This document shows positions 8,461 through 17,095 of a stretch of DNA of 64,000 nucleotides, piece after piece. The DNA is taken from assembly GCF_003268675.1 (NCBI RefSeq), contig NZ_CP029378.1:4278001-4342000 (forward strand), read 5' to 3'. Numbering within the stretch: the stretch's first letter is position 1; each line of letters starts with the position of its first letter. The notes below the pieces were generated by a model. That model searched no databases, was not told the origin of the DNA, and was given only the letters and a program-made list of their open reading frames with translations. This DNA comes from Streptomyces bacillaris (GTDB lineage Bacteria > Actinomycetota > Actinomycetes > Streptomycetales > Streptomycetaceae). A program made the position numbers and the translations under genes.

Positions 8461-9282
8461 ATGACGATCCTGGTGACCGGAGCCACGGGAACGGTCGGCC
8501 GTCGAGTGGTCGAGCAGCTGCTGGAGCGCGGCGCGCACGTCCGGGCCGTGACCCGCGACCCGGCGCGCGCGGAGTTCCCCGCGGGCGTCGACGTCGTCCG
8601 CGGCGACCTGGCCGACCCGGCCTCGCTGGAGAGCGCGCTGGAGGGCGTCACCGGGCTGCACCTGATCACCTTCGACGGCGGCCTCTTCGCCCCGCTCACG
8701 ACCGGCGAGGAGATCATGCGGCTGGCCCGCGAGGCGGGGGTGCGCCGGGTGACCGTGCTCAACGGGGGCGGGGACACCCCGATGGAGACCGCGGTACGGG
8801 AGAGCGGGCTCGCCTGGACCGTCGTCATGCCGGTCGAGTTCATGGCGAACGCCCTGGAGTGGGCGCCCGGCATCAAGGCCGACGACGTGGTCCGCGAGCC
8901 CTTCGTCGACCGGCTGAGCGCGATGGTCCACGAGTCGGACATCGGCGCGGTCGCGGCGACGGCGCTCACCGAGGACGGCCACGGCGGCCAGGTGTACCTG
9001 ATCACCGGGCCGCAGGCGCTGACCGTCGGGGACAAGGTCGCTGCCATCGCGGCGGCGCGCGGCCGGGCGGTCGAGCTGATCGAGCTGACCGAGGAGGAGG
9101 CGGTCACCGGGTGGCGGGCCAAGGGGATGCCCGAGGACGTGATCGGGTTCCTGATCGCGGTCTACCGGGACACCCCGCCGGAGGGGAGGACGGTGATCGA
9201 CACCGTCGAGAAGGTCACCGGGCGCCCGGCGCGGACGTTCGCGCAGTGGGCCGGGGAGCACGCGGAGTTCTTCCGTCCGTAG
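8461..9282 (+). CDS. NmrA-like NAD(P)-binding protein (atypical SDR)
   Basis: This 273-residue protein has an N-terminal Rossmann motif TGATGTVGRRVV and an R-rich stretch (VRAVTRDPARA) that usually selects NADP. It lacks the YxxxK catalytic pair of classical SDRs, as in NmrA/HSCARG-type sensors and quinone oxidoreductase 2-like proteins. The start has a strong AAGGAG upstream. It could be a redox sensor or a quinone or metabolite reductase; the sequence does not decide. It ends before a GC-rich hairpin. Confidence 0.8.
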   Translation: MTILVTGATGTVGRRVVEQLLERGAHVRAVTRDPARAEFPAGVDVVRGDLADPASLESALEGVTGLHLITFDGGLFAPLTTGEEIMRLAREAGVRRVTVLNGGGDTPMETAVRESGLAWTVVMPVEFMANALEWAPGIKADDVVREPFVDRLSAMVHESDIGAVAATALTEDGHGGQVYLITGPQALTVGDKVAAIAAARGRAVELIELTEEEAVTGWRAKGMPEDVIGFLIAVYRDTPPEGRTVIDTVEKVTGRPARTFAQWAGEHAEFFRP

Positions 9283-9312
9283 GGCCGCGAGGGACGTGCG
9301 GTACGTGCGTGC

Positions 9313-9340
9313 GGGGGCGGCCTCGGGGGGCGCCGCCCCC
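9313..9340 (+). terminator. terminator-like hairpin
   Basis: GGGGGCGGC (9313-9321) pairs with GCCGCCCCC (9332-9340) around a 10-nt loop, 31 bases after the NmrA-like gene. A short GGGCGCGAGTGG direct repeat follows at about 9352-9375. Confidence 0.6.
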
Positions 9341-9512
9341 GGGCGTGCGTAGGGCGCGAGTGGGGGCGCGAGTGGGGTGTGAACGGGGCGGGAGCGGGCC
9401 GTGAACGGGCCGGAACAGCCACCGGTAGGGGGTAGGTAGTCCTTGAGGGGGACGCCCCGGAATCAGCTTCGGTAGGGACGACCCGTACTCCGCCGCCACC
9501 TACCGTGGAAAC

Positions 9513-10865
9513 GTGACCGAGACCCAGACGAAGACCAGTAGCCCGGAGATCCGGGCGGCCGCCGGTGCGATGGACGGCCTGCGGGAAGACCTCTTCCGCC
9601 ATGTGTTCGCCTACCGCCCGCTGCCGCCCCTCTCGCCGGAGGGGCGGTTCATACGCCGGCTGCCCGAGGGGCTGCGGCGGGCCCTCGTGTGGACCCCGCA
9701 CGCCCTGGTGCTGTTCGCCGCCTTCATCGTGATGATGTCCGGCTTCGCCACCTGGAACTTCCGCCTCCTCATGGGGCTGGTGCCGGCGATCCCGGTCGCG
9801 ATGACCCTGGTCCGGCCGGTCGCCGCGTTCTGGGCCTCCTGGGCCGCGACCCTCTTCTGCGCGCTCCTGGGCACCGACGGGCTCTGGGGGGCCAGCGCCT
9901 TCATCGCCCAGGTGGTGGTGCTGGTGGTCGTGGCGGCCCGGACCCGGCCGCGTACGGCGGTCTGGATGTGGCTGCTGACCCTGCTGTTCGGGGTGTTCCT
10001 GGAGGGCGGGGACCCGTCCATCACTGCGCCCATGGCCGTCCTGTCGGCCTTCGCCCTGCTGGTCGTCACCGTCTTCCAGGTCCGGCGCGACGCCGAGCGG
10101 GAGGTGCGCGACGCCGAGCGCGAGGTCACCGTGCAGCGCACCGTCACCGCCGCCGAGCGCGACCGGCGCACGCTGCTGGAGGAGCGCACCACCATCGCCC
10201 GGGAGCTGCACGACGTGGTCGCCCACCACATGTCGGTCGTCGCGATCCAGGCGGAGGCCGCCCCCTACCGGGTGGAGAACCCGCCGCCCGAGCTGGAGCA
10301 GGCCTTCGTCACCATCCGCGAGAACGCGGTGGCCGCCCTCACCGAGCTGCGCCGCGTCCTCGGGGTCGTCCGGGCGGAGGACTACGAGGCCCCGGACGCC
10401 CCGCAGCCCACCCTGGCCGTGCTCGACGGGCTCCTGGACAACGTCCGCGAGACGGGCCTGGAGACGGAGAAGGTGATCACCGGGGCCGTCCGCGAGCTGC
10501 CCCAGGGCGTCGAGCTGTCGGCGTACCGGATCATCCAGGAAGCCCTCAGCAACACCCTGCGGCACGCGCCCGGCGCCACGGCCCGGGTCGAGGTCTCGTA
10601 CGTCCTCGGCGGGATCGGGCTGCGGATCGTCAACGGGCCCGCGACCGGCCTGGTCAAGCCGTCGCCCGGGGCCGGGCACGGGATCACCGGGATGCGGGAG
10701 CGGGTGGCGATGCTCAACGGGGTGATGACGGCCGAGGCGACGGAGGACGGCGGGTACGAGGTGGCGGTCTTCCTGCCCGTACCGCCGGCGGAGAGCGAGC
10801 CGGACGAGCCCGCCGCCGCGCCGGGCGCCGAAGTCGTCCCGTACAAGAAGGCGGACCGGGCATGA
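9513..10865 (+). CDS. sensor histidine kinase, NarL/DesK type
   Basis: A 450-residue membrane kinase. The N-terminal half has several hydrophobic segments (about residues 55-185), followed by a coiled linker with AERE repeats, then the HisKA_3 dimerisation motif ERTTIARELHDVVAHHMSVV with the phospho-accepting histidine near residue 232. A HATPase domain (IIQEALSNTLRHAPGA, GHGITGMRERV) follows. It pairs with the overlapping response regulator. TACCGT at 9501-9506 lies exactly where a -10 box would give a leaderless message starting at the GTG; there is no ribosome site. Confidence 0.9.
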   Translation: MTETQTKTSSPEIRAAAGAMDGLREDLFRHVFAYRPLPPLSPEGRFIRRLPEGLRRALVWTPHALVLFAAFIVMMSGFATWNFRLLMGLVPAIPVAMTLVRPVAAFWASWAATLFCALLGTDGLWGASAFIAQVVVLVVVAARTRPRTAVWMWLLTLLFGVFLEGGDPSITAPMAVLSAFALLVVTVFQVRRDAEREVRDAEREVTVQRTVTAAERDRRTLLEERTTIARELHDVVAHHMSVVAIQAEAAPYRVENPPPELEQAFVTIRENAVAALTELRRVLGVVRAEDYEAPDAPQPTLAVLDGLLDNVRETGLETEKVITGAVRELPQGVELSAYRIIQEALSNTLRHAPGATARVEVSYVLGGIGLRIVNGPATGLVKPSPGAGHGITGMRERVAMLNGVMTAEATEDGGYEVAVFLPVPPAESEPDEPAAAPGAEVVPYKKADRA

Positions 10866-11524
10866 GCGACATCCGCGTGCTGATCGTGGACGACCAGATG
10901 ATGGTCCGCGAGGGCTTCTCCGTCCTGCTCAACGCCATGCCGGGGATCACCGTCGTGGGGGAGGCGGTGGACGGCCGGGACGCCGTCGACAAGGTCGCCG
11001 CCCTCTTCCCGGACGTCGTCCTGATGGACATCCGGATGCCGGGGATGAACGGCATCGACGCCACCCGCGAGATCGTCGCGCAGGTCGTGGACGCCAAGGT
11101 GCTGGTCCTGACCACCTTCGACCTGGACGAGTACGTGTACCAGGCGCTGCGGGCCGGGGCCTCGGGCTTCCTCCTCAAGGACGCCTCGGCCCGGCAGCTC
11201 GCGGACGGTGTACGGGTGGTGGCCTCGGGCGAGGCGCTGCTCGCGCCGACCGTGACCCGGCGCCTGATCACCGAGTTCTCCAAGCTCGCGGAGGCCCCGA
11301 GACCGCCCGCCCTCGCCCGGGTCGGGGACCTCACGGAGCGCGAGACGGAGGTGCTCGTCCTGATCGCGCAGGGGCTCTCCAACGCGGAGATCGCCTCGCA
11401 CCTGATCGTCGCCGAGTCCACGATCAAGACGCATGTGAGCCGCATCCTGGTGAAGCTGGGTCTGCGCGACCGGACGCAGGCGGCGGTGTTCGCGTACGAG
11501 GCGAGGCTGGTGACGCCGGGGTAG
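10862..11524 (+). CDS. NarL/LuxR-family response regulator
   Basis: A 220-residue protein with a receiver domain (acidic pocket VDDQ, phosphorylated aspartate in VLMDIRMPG, TTFDLDEYVYQALRAGASGFLLKD) and a C-terminal LuxR-type helix-turn-helix (LTERETEVLVLIAQGLSNAE, then STIKTHVSRIL). It overlaps the kinase gene by the ATGA arrangement, so both are co-translated. The signal and targets are unknown. Confidence 0.93.
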   Translation: MSDIRVLIVDDQMMVREGFSVLLNAMPGITVVGEAVDGRDAVDKVAALFPDVVLMDIRMPGMNGIDATREIVAQVVDAKVLVLTTFDLDEYVYQALRAGASGFLLKDASARQLADGVRVVASGEALLAPTVTRRLITEFSKLAEAPRPPALARVGDLTERETEVLVLIAQGLSNAEIASHLIVAESTIKTHVSRILVKLGLRDRTQAAVFAYEARLVTPG

Positions 11525-11643
11525 GGCGGGTCGGGGTGGGGCGGCCGGGGGACGCACGGTGCGGGGGCTTGTGGTGGCGGCTGTTTACGGCGGGGCGGTG
11601 CGGCGGTTGCCCGGGGCGGGGCTCTTGCGGTGGTGCCGACCCC

Positions 11644-11671
11644 TTGCGGTGGTGGTGGACGCGGGTAGCGT
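11644..11671 (+). promoter_or_regulatory. promoter candidate for a leaderless P450 transcript
   Basis: TTGCGG (11644-11649), a 16-bp spacer and TAGCGT (11666-11671) place the start of transcription at about 11678, which is the A of the P450 ATG. The -35 is part of a direct repeat CTTGCGGTGGTG at 11624-11635 and 11643-11654, which may be a regulator site. Inferred by eye only. Confidence 0.5.
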
Positions 11672-11677
11672 CGGGTC

Positions 11678-12883
11678 ATGCACGTGTCCTTCGATCCCTG
11701 GTCACCCGCGTTCGTCGCCGATCCCTACCCCGCCTACGCCGCCCTGCGCGCCGCCGGCCGGGCGCACTGGTTCGAGCCGACCGGGCAGTGGCTGATCCCG
11801 CACCACTCCGACGTATCGGCCCTGCTGCGCGACCGGCGCCTGGGCCGTACGTATCTGCACCGCTTCACCCACGAGGAGTTCGGCCGGACCCCGCCGCCCG
11901 CCGCGCACGAGCCGTTCACCACGCTCAACGGGCAGGGGCTGCTCGACCTGGAGGCCCCCGACCACCCCCGGATCCGGCGGCTGGTCTCCAAGGCGTTCAC
12001 CCCGCGTACGGTCGAGAACCTGGCCCCGACCGTACGGCGGCTGGCGGCCGGGCTGGTCGACGCGTTCGTGGCGCGGGGCGGCGGCGACCTGCTGGGGGAG
12101 GTGGCCGAACCGCTGCCCGTCGCCGTGATCGCGGAGATGCTGGGCGTGCCGGAGGAGGACCGGGGGCCGCTGCGGCCCTGGTCAGCGGCGATCTGCGGGA
12201 TGTTCGAGCTGAACCCGTCGGAGGAGACGGCGAAGGCGGCCGTGCGGGCGTCGGAGGAGTTCTCCGCCTATCTGCGCGGACTCATCGCCGAGCGGCGCAG
12301 GGCCCCCGGCGACGACCTGATCTCCGCGCTCATCGCCGCCCACGACGAGGGCGAGCGGCTGACCGAGCAGGAGATGGTCTCCACCTGCGTGCTGCTGCTG
12401 AACGCGGGCCACGAGGCGACGGTGAACACCACGGTCAACGGGTGGCGGACCCTCTTCCACCACCCCGAGCAGCTCGCCGCCCTCCGGGCCGCGCCCGCCT
12501 CGCTGCCCACGGCCGTGGAGGAACTCCTGCGCTACGACACCCCGTTGCAGATGTTCGAGCGGTGGGTGCTGGACGACATCGAGATCGACGGGCAGGTGAT
12601 CGGGCGGGGCGCGGAGGTGGCGCTGCTGTTCGGCTCGGCCAACCGGGACCCGGAGCGGTTCGCGGAGCCGGACAGGCTGGACCTGGGTCGGGTGGACAAC
12701 CCGCACATCACGTTCGGCGCGGGCATCCACTACTGCCTGGGCGCGCCGCTCGCCCGGCTCGAACTGGAGGCTTCCTTCGGGGAGTTGCTGCGGAAGGCGC
12801 CCGCGATGCGGATGGTGGCGGAGCCGGAGTGGCAGCCGGGGTACGTGATCCGGGGGCTGAAGGAGCTGGTGGTGGAGGTGTAG
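11678..12883 (+). CDS. cytochrome P450 (bacterial class I, CYP105/107-like)
   Basis: A 401-residue P450. The I-helix oxygen-activating motif reads LLNAGHEATVNT, with H in place of the first usual acidic residue of the A-G-x-D/E-T motif but the E kept. The K-helix ExxR is in VEELLRYDTPLQ, and the heme-binding loop is FGAGIHYCLGAPLARLE with the cysteine ligand. The partner ferredoxin and reductase are not encoded nearby. It probably hydroxylates a hydrophobic substrate; which one is unknown. It follows the two-component genes but has its own promoter candidate. Confidence 0.92.
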   Translation: MHVSFDPWSPAFVADPYPAYAALRAAGRAHWFEPTGQWLIPHHSDVSALLRDRRLGRTYLHRFTHEEFGRTPPPAAHEPFTTLNGQGLLDLEAPDHPRIRRLVSKAFTPRTVENLAPTVRRLAAGLVDAFVARGGGDLLGEVAEPLPVAVIAEMLGVPEEDRGPLRPWSAAICGMFELNPSEETAKAAVRASEEFSAYLRGLIAERRRAPGDDLISALIAAHDEGERLTEQEMVSTCVLLLNAGHEATVNTTVNGWRTLFHHPEQLAALRAAPASLPTAVEELLRYDTPLQMFERWVLDDIEIDGQVIGRGAEVALLFGSANRDPERFAEPDRLDLGRVDNPHITFGAGIHYCLGAPLARLELEASFGELLRKAPAMRMVAEPEWQPGYVIRGLKELVVEV

Positions 12884-12912
12884 GCGGCGGGGCGCCTCCG
12901 GGTACGGCTCCG

Positions 12913-13251
12913 TCAGCAGGGCGAGCCGCAGTCCTCCAGGGCCCGGGGGGCGCCCAGCACGTCGAAGCCGTAGCCGAAGGCGGCGAGGGCGGTGAGGGTC
13001 GCGAGCAGTCCGAGCGCGGGGCGCCACCGGCCCCGTACGAGGGCGAAGAGGGCCAGGGCGGCGGTCGCCCCGCCGAGGAGCATGACGGGGACGCCCAGCA
13101 GGAAGACCACCGGGGCGGTCTCGCCCTCGAAGCCGCCGGAGAGGCCCCGCCTGCCGTACGGGAACCAGACCGCCATCCCCACGAGGGCGCCGAACACGGC
13201 GATGGCGCAGCCTGCGGTGCCGGTGAGGGCCTCTTGTCGTCGCGTCTCCAT
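12913..13251 (-). CDS. small hypothetical membrane protein
   Basis: A 112-residue protein with three or four hydrophobic segments (around residues 13-33, 46-70 and 80-98) separated by short arginine-rich loops, and a C-terminal CGSPC that could form a disulfide. No family is recognised. It is convergent with the P450 gene, and its start codon lies next to repeat-rich DNA. Confidence 0.6.
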   Translation of the reverse strand: METRRQEALTGTAGCAIAVFGALVGMAVWFPYGRRGLSGGFEGETAPVVFLLGVPVMLLGGATAALALFALVRGRWRPALGLLATLTALAAFGYGFDVLGAPRALEDCGSPC

Positions 13252-13317
13252 GTGGCGGGGGACGCGGTGGGGTGCGGGCGCGGTTCCGCCCCGGCTTTCG
13301 GGGCGCCGCCCCCGGCC

Positions 13318-13480
13318 CCCCGCTCCTCAAACGCCGGAGGGGCTGGATATGCGGGCCCGGCCCCGAAGTGCGGGGGAGGTGGGACATGCGGGCCCGGCCC
13401 GAGGCGCGGGGGAGGCGGGACATGCGGGCCCCGCTCCGAAGCGCGGGGTGGGAGGGGGCTGGATATGTAGGCCCGGCCCC
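13318..13480. repeat. dispersed stem-loop repeat followed by a 37-bp tandem repeat
   Basis: 13318-13344 is the reverse-strand copy of the GGCGTTTGA stem-loop element (CCCCGCTCCTCAAACGCCGG and AGGGGCT). It runs straight into imperfect repeats whose core ATGCGGGCCCGGCCCC begins at 13349, 13386, 13422 and 13465 (spacings 37, 36, 43). The stretch from 13252 to 13505 holds no gene that I can support. Confidence 0.75.
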
Positions 13481-13505
13481 GCCCTCGTACGCCTGGAGGG
13501 CTATT

Positions 13506-13793
13506 TCACGTCAGCGGGTACGACGTGCGGCCCGAGGCCTCGTCGATCTCCTCGTGGGCCTTGGTCAGGAGCTTCATCGCCAGTTCGTTGAGGGCGCGGG
13601 CCCCCGCGATCTCCTCGCCGACCCGCTGCTGGTCCTCGTCCGAGGGGTGGCGGCTGGCGTAGCCGTGGGCGCGGACCTCGGTTCCGTCGGAGAGGCGGAC
13701 GAGGGCCGCGGCGCGCGTGCGGTGCGAGTCCTCCTCGAATTCGAGGTCGATGTGCCAGCCGACCGTGACTCTGGGCGTGGCGGTTGCGGTCAT
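13506..13793 (-). CDS. DUF1876 (dsRBD-like fold) protein
   Basis: A 95-residue acidic protein of the DUF1876 family, common in several copies per Streptomyces genome. It reads VGWHIDLEFEEDSHRTRAAA followed by a conserved GYASRHPSDED and a helical C-terminus. The ATG at 13793 is chosen because GGAGGTGA lies 6 bases upstream; a GTG at 13802 falls inside that ribosome site. Function is unknown; stress association has been noted for the family but cannot be seen here. Confidence 0.82.
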   Translation of the reverse strand: MTATATPRVTVGWHIDLEFEEDSHRTRAAALVRLSDGTEVRAHGYASRHPSDEDQQRVGEEIAGARALNELAMKLLTKAHEEIDEASGRTSYPLT

Positions 13794-13850
13794 GACGGTC
13801 ACCTCCGCGGCCGATTGCCGTACGTACCCTTTCCTCCCGTACGTACCCTT

Positions 13851-14732
13851 TCAGCGTGCGCCCGTCGTGCCGTCCGCGCTCGCCGGGAGCGGCAGCATCA
13901 GGCCCCAGGCGCCCGCCCGGACGGTCCAGGTCCGGGTGCGGACCGGGCCCGCGGTCTGTATGTCGGCCCGGTAGCGGAAGTCCGCGCCGGAGACGGTGAC
14001 GGCCTTGGCCTCCACCGTGACCTCCTCGCCGTCCGAGATGCGGACCACCACGTCGGCCAGGCCCCCGTCGCCCTGGGAGAGCACCGAGACGTCTCGTACC
14101 GGCGCGTCCAGGTCGCTCAGGAGCACCCCGTCCGCCTCGACCCGCAGCCGATACGTCCCCGGGGGCGCGGCGGCGGCTCCGGGGGCGGCCGGGCGGACCA
14201 GGGAGGTCATCAGGGAGCGGCAGGTGTCCCAGACGGCCGTGACCCCGGTGTGCGGGGCGCCCACGCCGGGCGCGGGGGTGGGGGCGGGGATGCGGAGGCG
14301 GCCGAGCACCACGCCGTCGCTGTCGTCCACCAGCAGGTCGAGGCGGCGTACCGCCCCGTCCAGGGCCGTCCGGGCGGCCGCCACCGCGCCCCGGGGGACA
14401 CCGAGGGCGTGGGCGACCTCCAGGGCGTGCGCGGCGCCCACGGGGATCAGGGAGAGGACGCCCCGGGCCAGCTCCCGCTCCTTGTGGAGCTGGGCCACGG
14501 CCCGGAGCAGCGCGTGGTCGTCTCCGACCACGACCGGGCGGCGCGAGCCCCGCCGGGAGAGGGCGCGGGCGAACTCCTCCGGGGTGTCCGGGAGGCAGAT
14601 CTTGGCGTGCGAGCCGGCGCTCAGCACGTCCTTCGCGATGCGGACGGACTCGCCGTCGGTCCTGCGGGCGGCCGGGTCGATGACCACGAGAAGCTGGTCG
14701 TCGCCGTCGCCGGGGGGCTCTGCAGCCGACAC
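13851..14732 (-). CDS. diacylglycerol kinase catalytic domain-like protein
   Basis: A 293-residue protein related to bacterial diacylglycerol/sphingosine kinases, with an N-terminal nucleotide-binding half (LLVVIDPAARR, VVVGDDHALLRAV) and a lipid-binding half. The usual glycine-rich GGDGT motif is altered to VGDDHA, so kinase activity is not certain. The GTG at 14732 is preferred because GAGGAAGGA lies upstream; a TTG at 14765 lacks one. It is divergent from purA, a neighbourhood known in Streptomyces. Confidence 0.68.
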   Translation of the reverse strand: MSAAEPPGDGDDQLLVVIDPAARRTDGESVRIAKDVLSAGSHAKICLPDTPEEFARALSRRGSRRPVVVGDDHALLRAVAQLHKERELARGVLSLIPVGAAHALEVAHALGVPRGAVAAARTALDGAVRRLDLLVDDSDGVVLGRLRIPAPTPAPGVGAPHTGVTAVWDTCRSLMTSLVRPAAPGAAAAPPGTYRLRVEADGVLLSDLDAPVRDVSVLSQGDGGLADVVVRISDGEEVTVEAKAVTVSGADFRYRADIQTAGPVRTRTWTVRAGAWGLMLPLPASADGTTGAR

Positions 14733-14766
14733 CTCGGTCCTTCCTCGGGTAGCATCTTGGTGCAAG

Positions 14767-14794
14767 AGCCCCTTGCGCTATTGCGCCAGGGGCT
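14767..14794. promoter_or_regulatory. hairpin in the divergent region upstream of purA
   Basis: AGCCCCTTGCGC (14767-14778) and GCGCCAGGGGCT (14783-14794) make a 12-bp stem with one mismatch and a TATT loop. It lies upstream of both divergent genes, not after either, so it is a candidate leader structure, attenuator or operator rather than a gene-end terminator. Confidence 0.55.
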
Positions 14795-14918
14795 TCGTCT
14801 ATTCCGGGGCACCCGGTTCGACGGCTCAGGCTTTGCCGTACATCGTCGTGCGGCAGGTACGACCTTGACGTACGCCCCCTGACCTTGGACATGCCCCGCC
14901 CGGAAGGGGTGTACGCCT

Positions 14919-16202
14919 GTGCCCGCACTTGTGCTGCTCGGTGCTCAGTGGGGTGACGAGGGCAAGGGGAAGGCCACCGATCTCCTCGGTGGATCCGTGG
15001 ACTATGTCGTGCGATACCAGGGCGGTAACAACGCCGGTCACACGGTCGTCGTGGGCGACCAGAAGTACGCACTGCATCTCCTCCCCTCCGGAATCCTGTC
15101 GCCGGGCTGTACCCCGGTCATCGGGAACGGTGTCGTGGTCGACCCGGCGGTCCTGCTCTCCGAGCTGAGCGGTCTGAACGAGCGTGGCGTCGACACGTCC
15201 AAGCTTCTGATCAGCGGTAACGCTCATTTGATCACTCCGTACAACGTCACGCTCGACAAGGTGACCGAGCGCTTCCTCGGGAAGCGCAAGATCGGTACGA
15301 CGGGCCGGGGCATCGGGCCGACGTACGCCGACAAGATCAACCGGGTGGGCATCCGCGTCCAGGACCTCTACGACGAGTCGATCCTGGAGCAGAAGGTCGA
15401 GGCCGCCCTGGAGCAGAAGAACCAGCTCCTGGCCAAGGTCTTCAACCGCCGCGCGATCGAGGCCGGCAAGGTCGTCGAGGACATGCTCCAGTACGCGGAG
15501 CAGATCAAGCCGTTCGTCGCCGACACGACCCTGATCCTGAACGAAGCCATCGACGACGGCAAGGTCGTGCTCTTCGAGGGCGGCCAGGGCACCCTGCTCG
15601 ACGTCGACCACGGCACGTACCCCTTCGTCACCTCGTCGAACCCGACGGCGGGCGGCGCCTGCACCGGAGCCGGTGTCGGCCCGACGAAGATCAGCCGCGT
15701 CATCGGCATCCTCAAGGCCTATACGACGCGCGTGGGCGCCGGTCCGTTCCCGACCGAGCTGTTCGACGAGGACGGCGAGGCGCTGCGGCGCATCGGCGGC
15801 GAGCGCGGTGTCACCACCGGCCGTGACCGCCGCTGCGGCTGGTTCGACGCCCCGATCGCGCGGTACGCGACCCGGGTCAACGGCCTGACCGACTTCTTCC
15901 TCACCAAGCTGGACGTGCTCACCGGCTGGGAGCGGATCCCGGTCTGCGTGGCGTACGAGATCGACGGCAAGCGCGTCGAGGAACTCCCGTACAACCAGAC
16001 CGACTTCCACCACGCGAAGCCGATCTACGAGACCCTGCCGGGCTGGTCCGAGGACATCACCAAGGCCAAGACCTTCTCCGACCTGCCGAAGAACGCGCAG
16101 GGGTATGTGAAGGCCCTGGAGGAGATGTCGGGCGCCCCGATCTCCGCCATCGGCGTCGGCCCCGGCCGGACCGAGACGATCGAGATCAACTCGTTCCTGT
16201 AG
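14919..16202 (+). CDS. purA: adenylosuccinate synthetase
   Basis: A 427-residue enzyme that makes adenylosuccinate from IMP and aspartate with GTP, the first committed AMP step. It begins with the P-loop LGAQWGDEGKGKATDLLGG and has the GNNAGHTVV segment, IGTTGRGIGPTYADK, and RRCGWFDAP near the C-terminal third. GTG at 14919 follows GGAAGGGG. A very strong hairpin terminator follows the gene. Confidence 0.97.
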   Translation: MPALVLLGAQWGDEGKGKATDLLGGSVDYVVRYQGGNNAGHTVVVGDQKYALHLLPSGILSPGCTPVIGNGVVVDPAVLLSELSGLNERGVDTSKLLISGNAHLITPYNVTLDKVTERFLGKRKIGTTGRGIGPTYADKINRVGIRVQDLYDESILEQKVEAALEQKNQLLAKVFNRRAIEAGKVVEDMLQYAEQIKPFVADTTLILNEAIDDGKVVLFEGGQGTLLDVDHGTYPFVTSSNPTAGGACTGAGVGPTKISRVIGILKAYTTRVGAGPFPTELFDEDGEALRRIGGERGVTTGRDRRCGWFDAPIARYATRVNGLTDFFLTKLDVLTGWERIPVCVAYEIDGKRVEELPYNQTDFHHAKPIYETLPGWSEDITKAKTFSDLPKNAQGYVKALEEMSGAPISAIGVGPGRTETIEINSFL

Positions 16203-16223
16203 GAGCGAGCCCGGGCGGTACCG

Positions 16224-16269
16224 CGGCGGTGGCCCCCAGCCTTGCGAGGCTGGGGGCCACCGCCGTTTT
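16224..16269 (+). terminator. strong intrinsic terminator of purA
   Basis: A perfect 19-bp inverted repeat (16224-16242 with 16247-16265, TGCG loop) is followed by TTTTC. It marks the end of the conserved left block; the accessory genes begin just after it. Confidence 0.92.
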
Positions 16270-16329
16270 CGCTGCCCCGGTGCGCCGCCGTACCCGCCTT
16301 GGACACGCGTCGGGCGGGTACGACGGGAC

Positions 16330-16356
16330 TTGACACTAAAGTGCATGATCGTGCAA
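16330..16356 (+). promoter_or_regulatory. promoter with MarR-type operator for the FrnE/OYE operon
   Basis: TTGACA (16330-16335) is a consensus -35. The spacer holds TGATCGTGCAA (16346-16356), whose reverse complement TTGCACGATCA matches the island motif TTGYATGNNCA with one mismatch. A weak -10 (CAACCT, 16354-16359) follows. Repression by the MarR regulator at 30.2 kb is inferred from the shared motif. Confidence 0.6.
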
Positions 16357-16437
16357 CCTTCTGGGGATCCCTTCCGTCTCCCGTCGCCCCGTCGAGAGAT
16401 GTTGTTGCTTGCGCGATCAATTATCTGGAGCCTGCGC

Positions 16438-17094
16438 ATGGCTGATCCCGTGAAGATCAAGATCTGGTCCGACTACGTCTGCCCCTTCTGCATGCTGGCC
16501 GAGGGCCCCATCGAAGAGGCGATCAAGGACGTCGGCGTCGACGTGGAAGTCGAGTGGATGCCCTTCGAGCTGCGTGCCCACCCCCAGCCCACCCTGCGGC
16601 CGGAGGACGCGTATCTGCCCGCCATCTGGGAGCGGGCCGTCTACCCCATGGCCCGGCGGCTCGGGGTCGACATCACGCTCCCCACCGTCTCGCCCCAGCC
16701 CTACACCGCCCTCGCCTTCGAGGGGTACCAGTACGCGGCCGAGCACGGCCTGGGCGACGCCTACAACCAGCGGATGTTCCGCGCCTTCTTCCAGGAGGAC
16801 CGGGACCTGGGGGAGGTCGACGTCCTCGCCGCCCTGGCGGCCGAGATCGGCCTGGACGAGGCCGGGTTCCGGGCCGCGCTGGCGGACGGCACCTACCGCG
16901 CCCGGCACCAGGAGGCCCTGCGGGAGGCGGCCGCGCACCAGGTGCAGTCGGTCCCCACCCTGCTCGTCGGGGACATCCGCATCGAGGGCGTCCCGCGCCC
17001 GGCCCAGCTGCGCAAGGCGATCCTGGACGCGCAGGCCCGGCAGGCGGAGGAAGCCGGCTACGGCGCGGCCTGCGGCATCGACGGGACGTGCTGA
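16438..17094 (+). CDS. FrnE/DsbA-family thioredoxin-fold oxidoreductase
   Basis: A 218-residue cytoplasmic protein (no signal peptide) of the DsbA/FrnE group. The redox motif CPFC occurs in SDYVCPFCMLAEGP near residue 15. The cis-proline loop is QSVPTLLVGDIRIEGVPRP, and the helical insertion reads AYNQRMFRAFFQEDRDLGE. FrnE-like proteins act in disulfide chemistry or polyketide-pathway oxidations. Its stop is 1 bp from the start of the OYE gene, so both are co-translated under the operator-bearing promoter. The C-terminal AACGIDGTC adds two more cysteines. Confidence 0.85.
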   Translation: MADPVKIKIWSDYVCPFCMLAEGPIEEAIKDVGVDVEVEWMPFELRAHPQPTLRPEDAYLPAIWERAVYPMARRLGVDITLPTVSPQPYTALAFEGYQYAAEHGLGDAYNQRMFRAFFQEDRDLGEVDVLAALAAEIGLDEAGFRAALADGTYRARHQEALREAAAHQVQSVPTLLVGDIRIEGVPRPAQLRKAILDAQARQAEEAGYGAACGIDGTC

Positions 17095-17095
17095 C

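Noticed and set aside
14800..14840. tRNA-like sequence (GGTTCGA)
   Set aside because: Only a T-loop-like heptamer is present; no acceptor or anticodon stem can be built.
16203..16330. Integration (att) site or prophage border after purA
   Set aside because: No tRNA, integrase or direct repeats were found; the inverted repeat there is a terminator.
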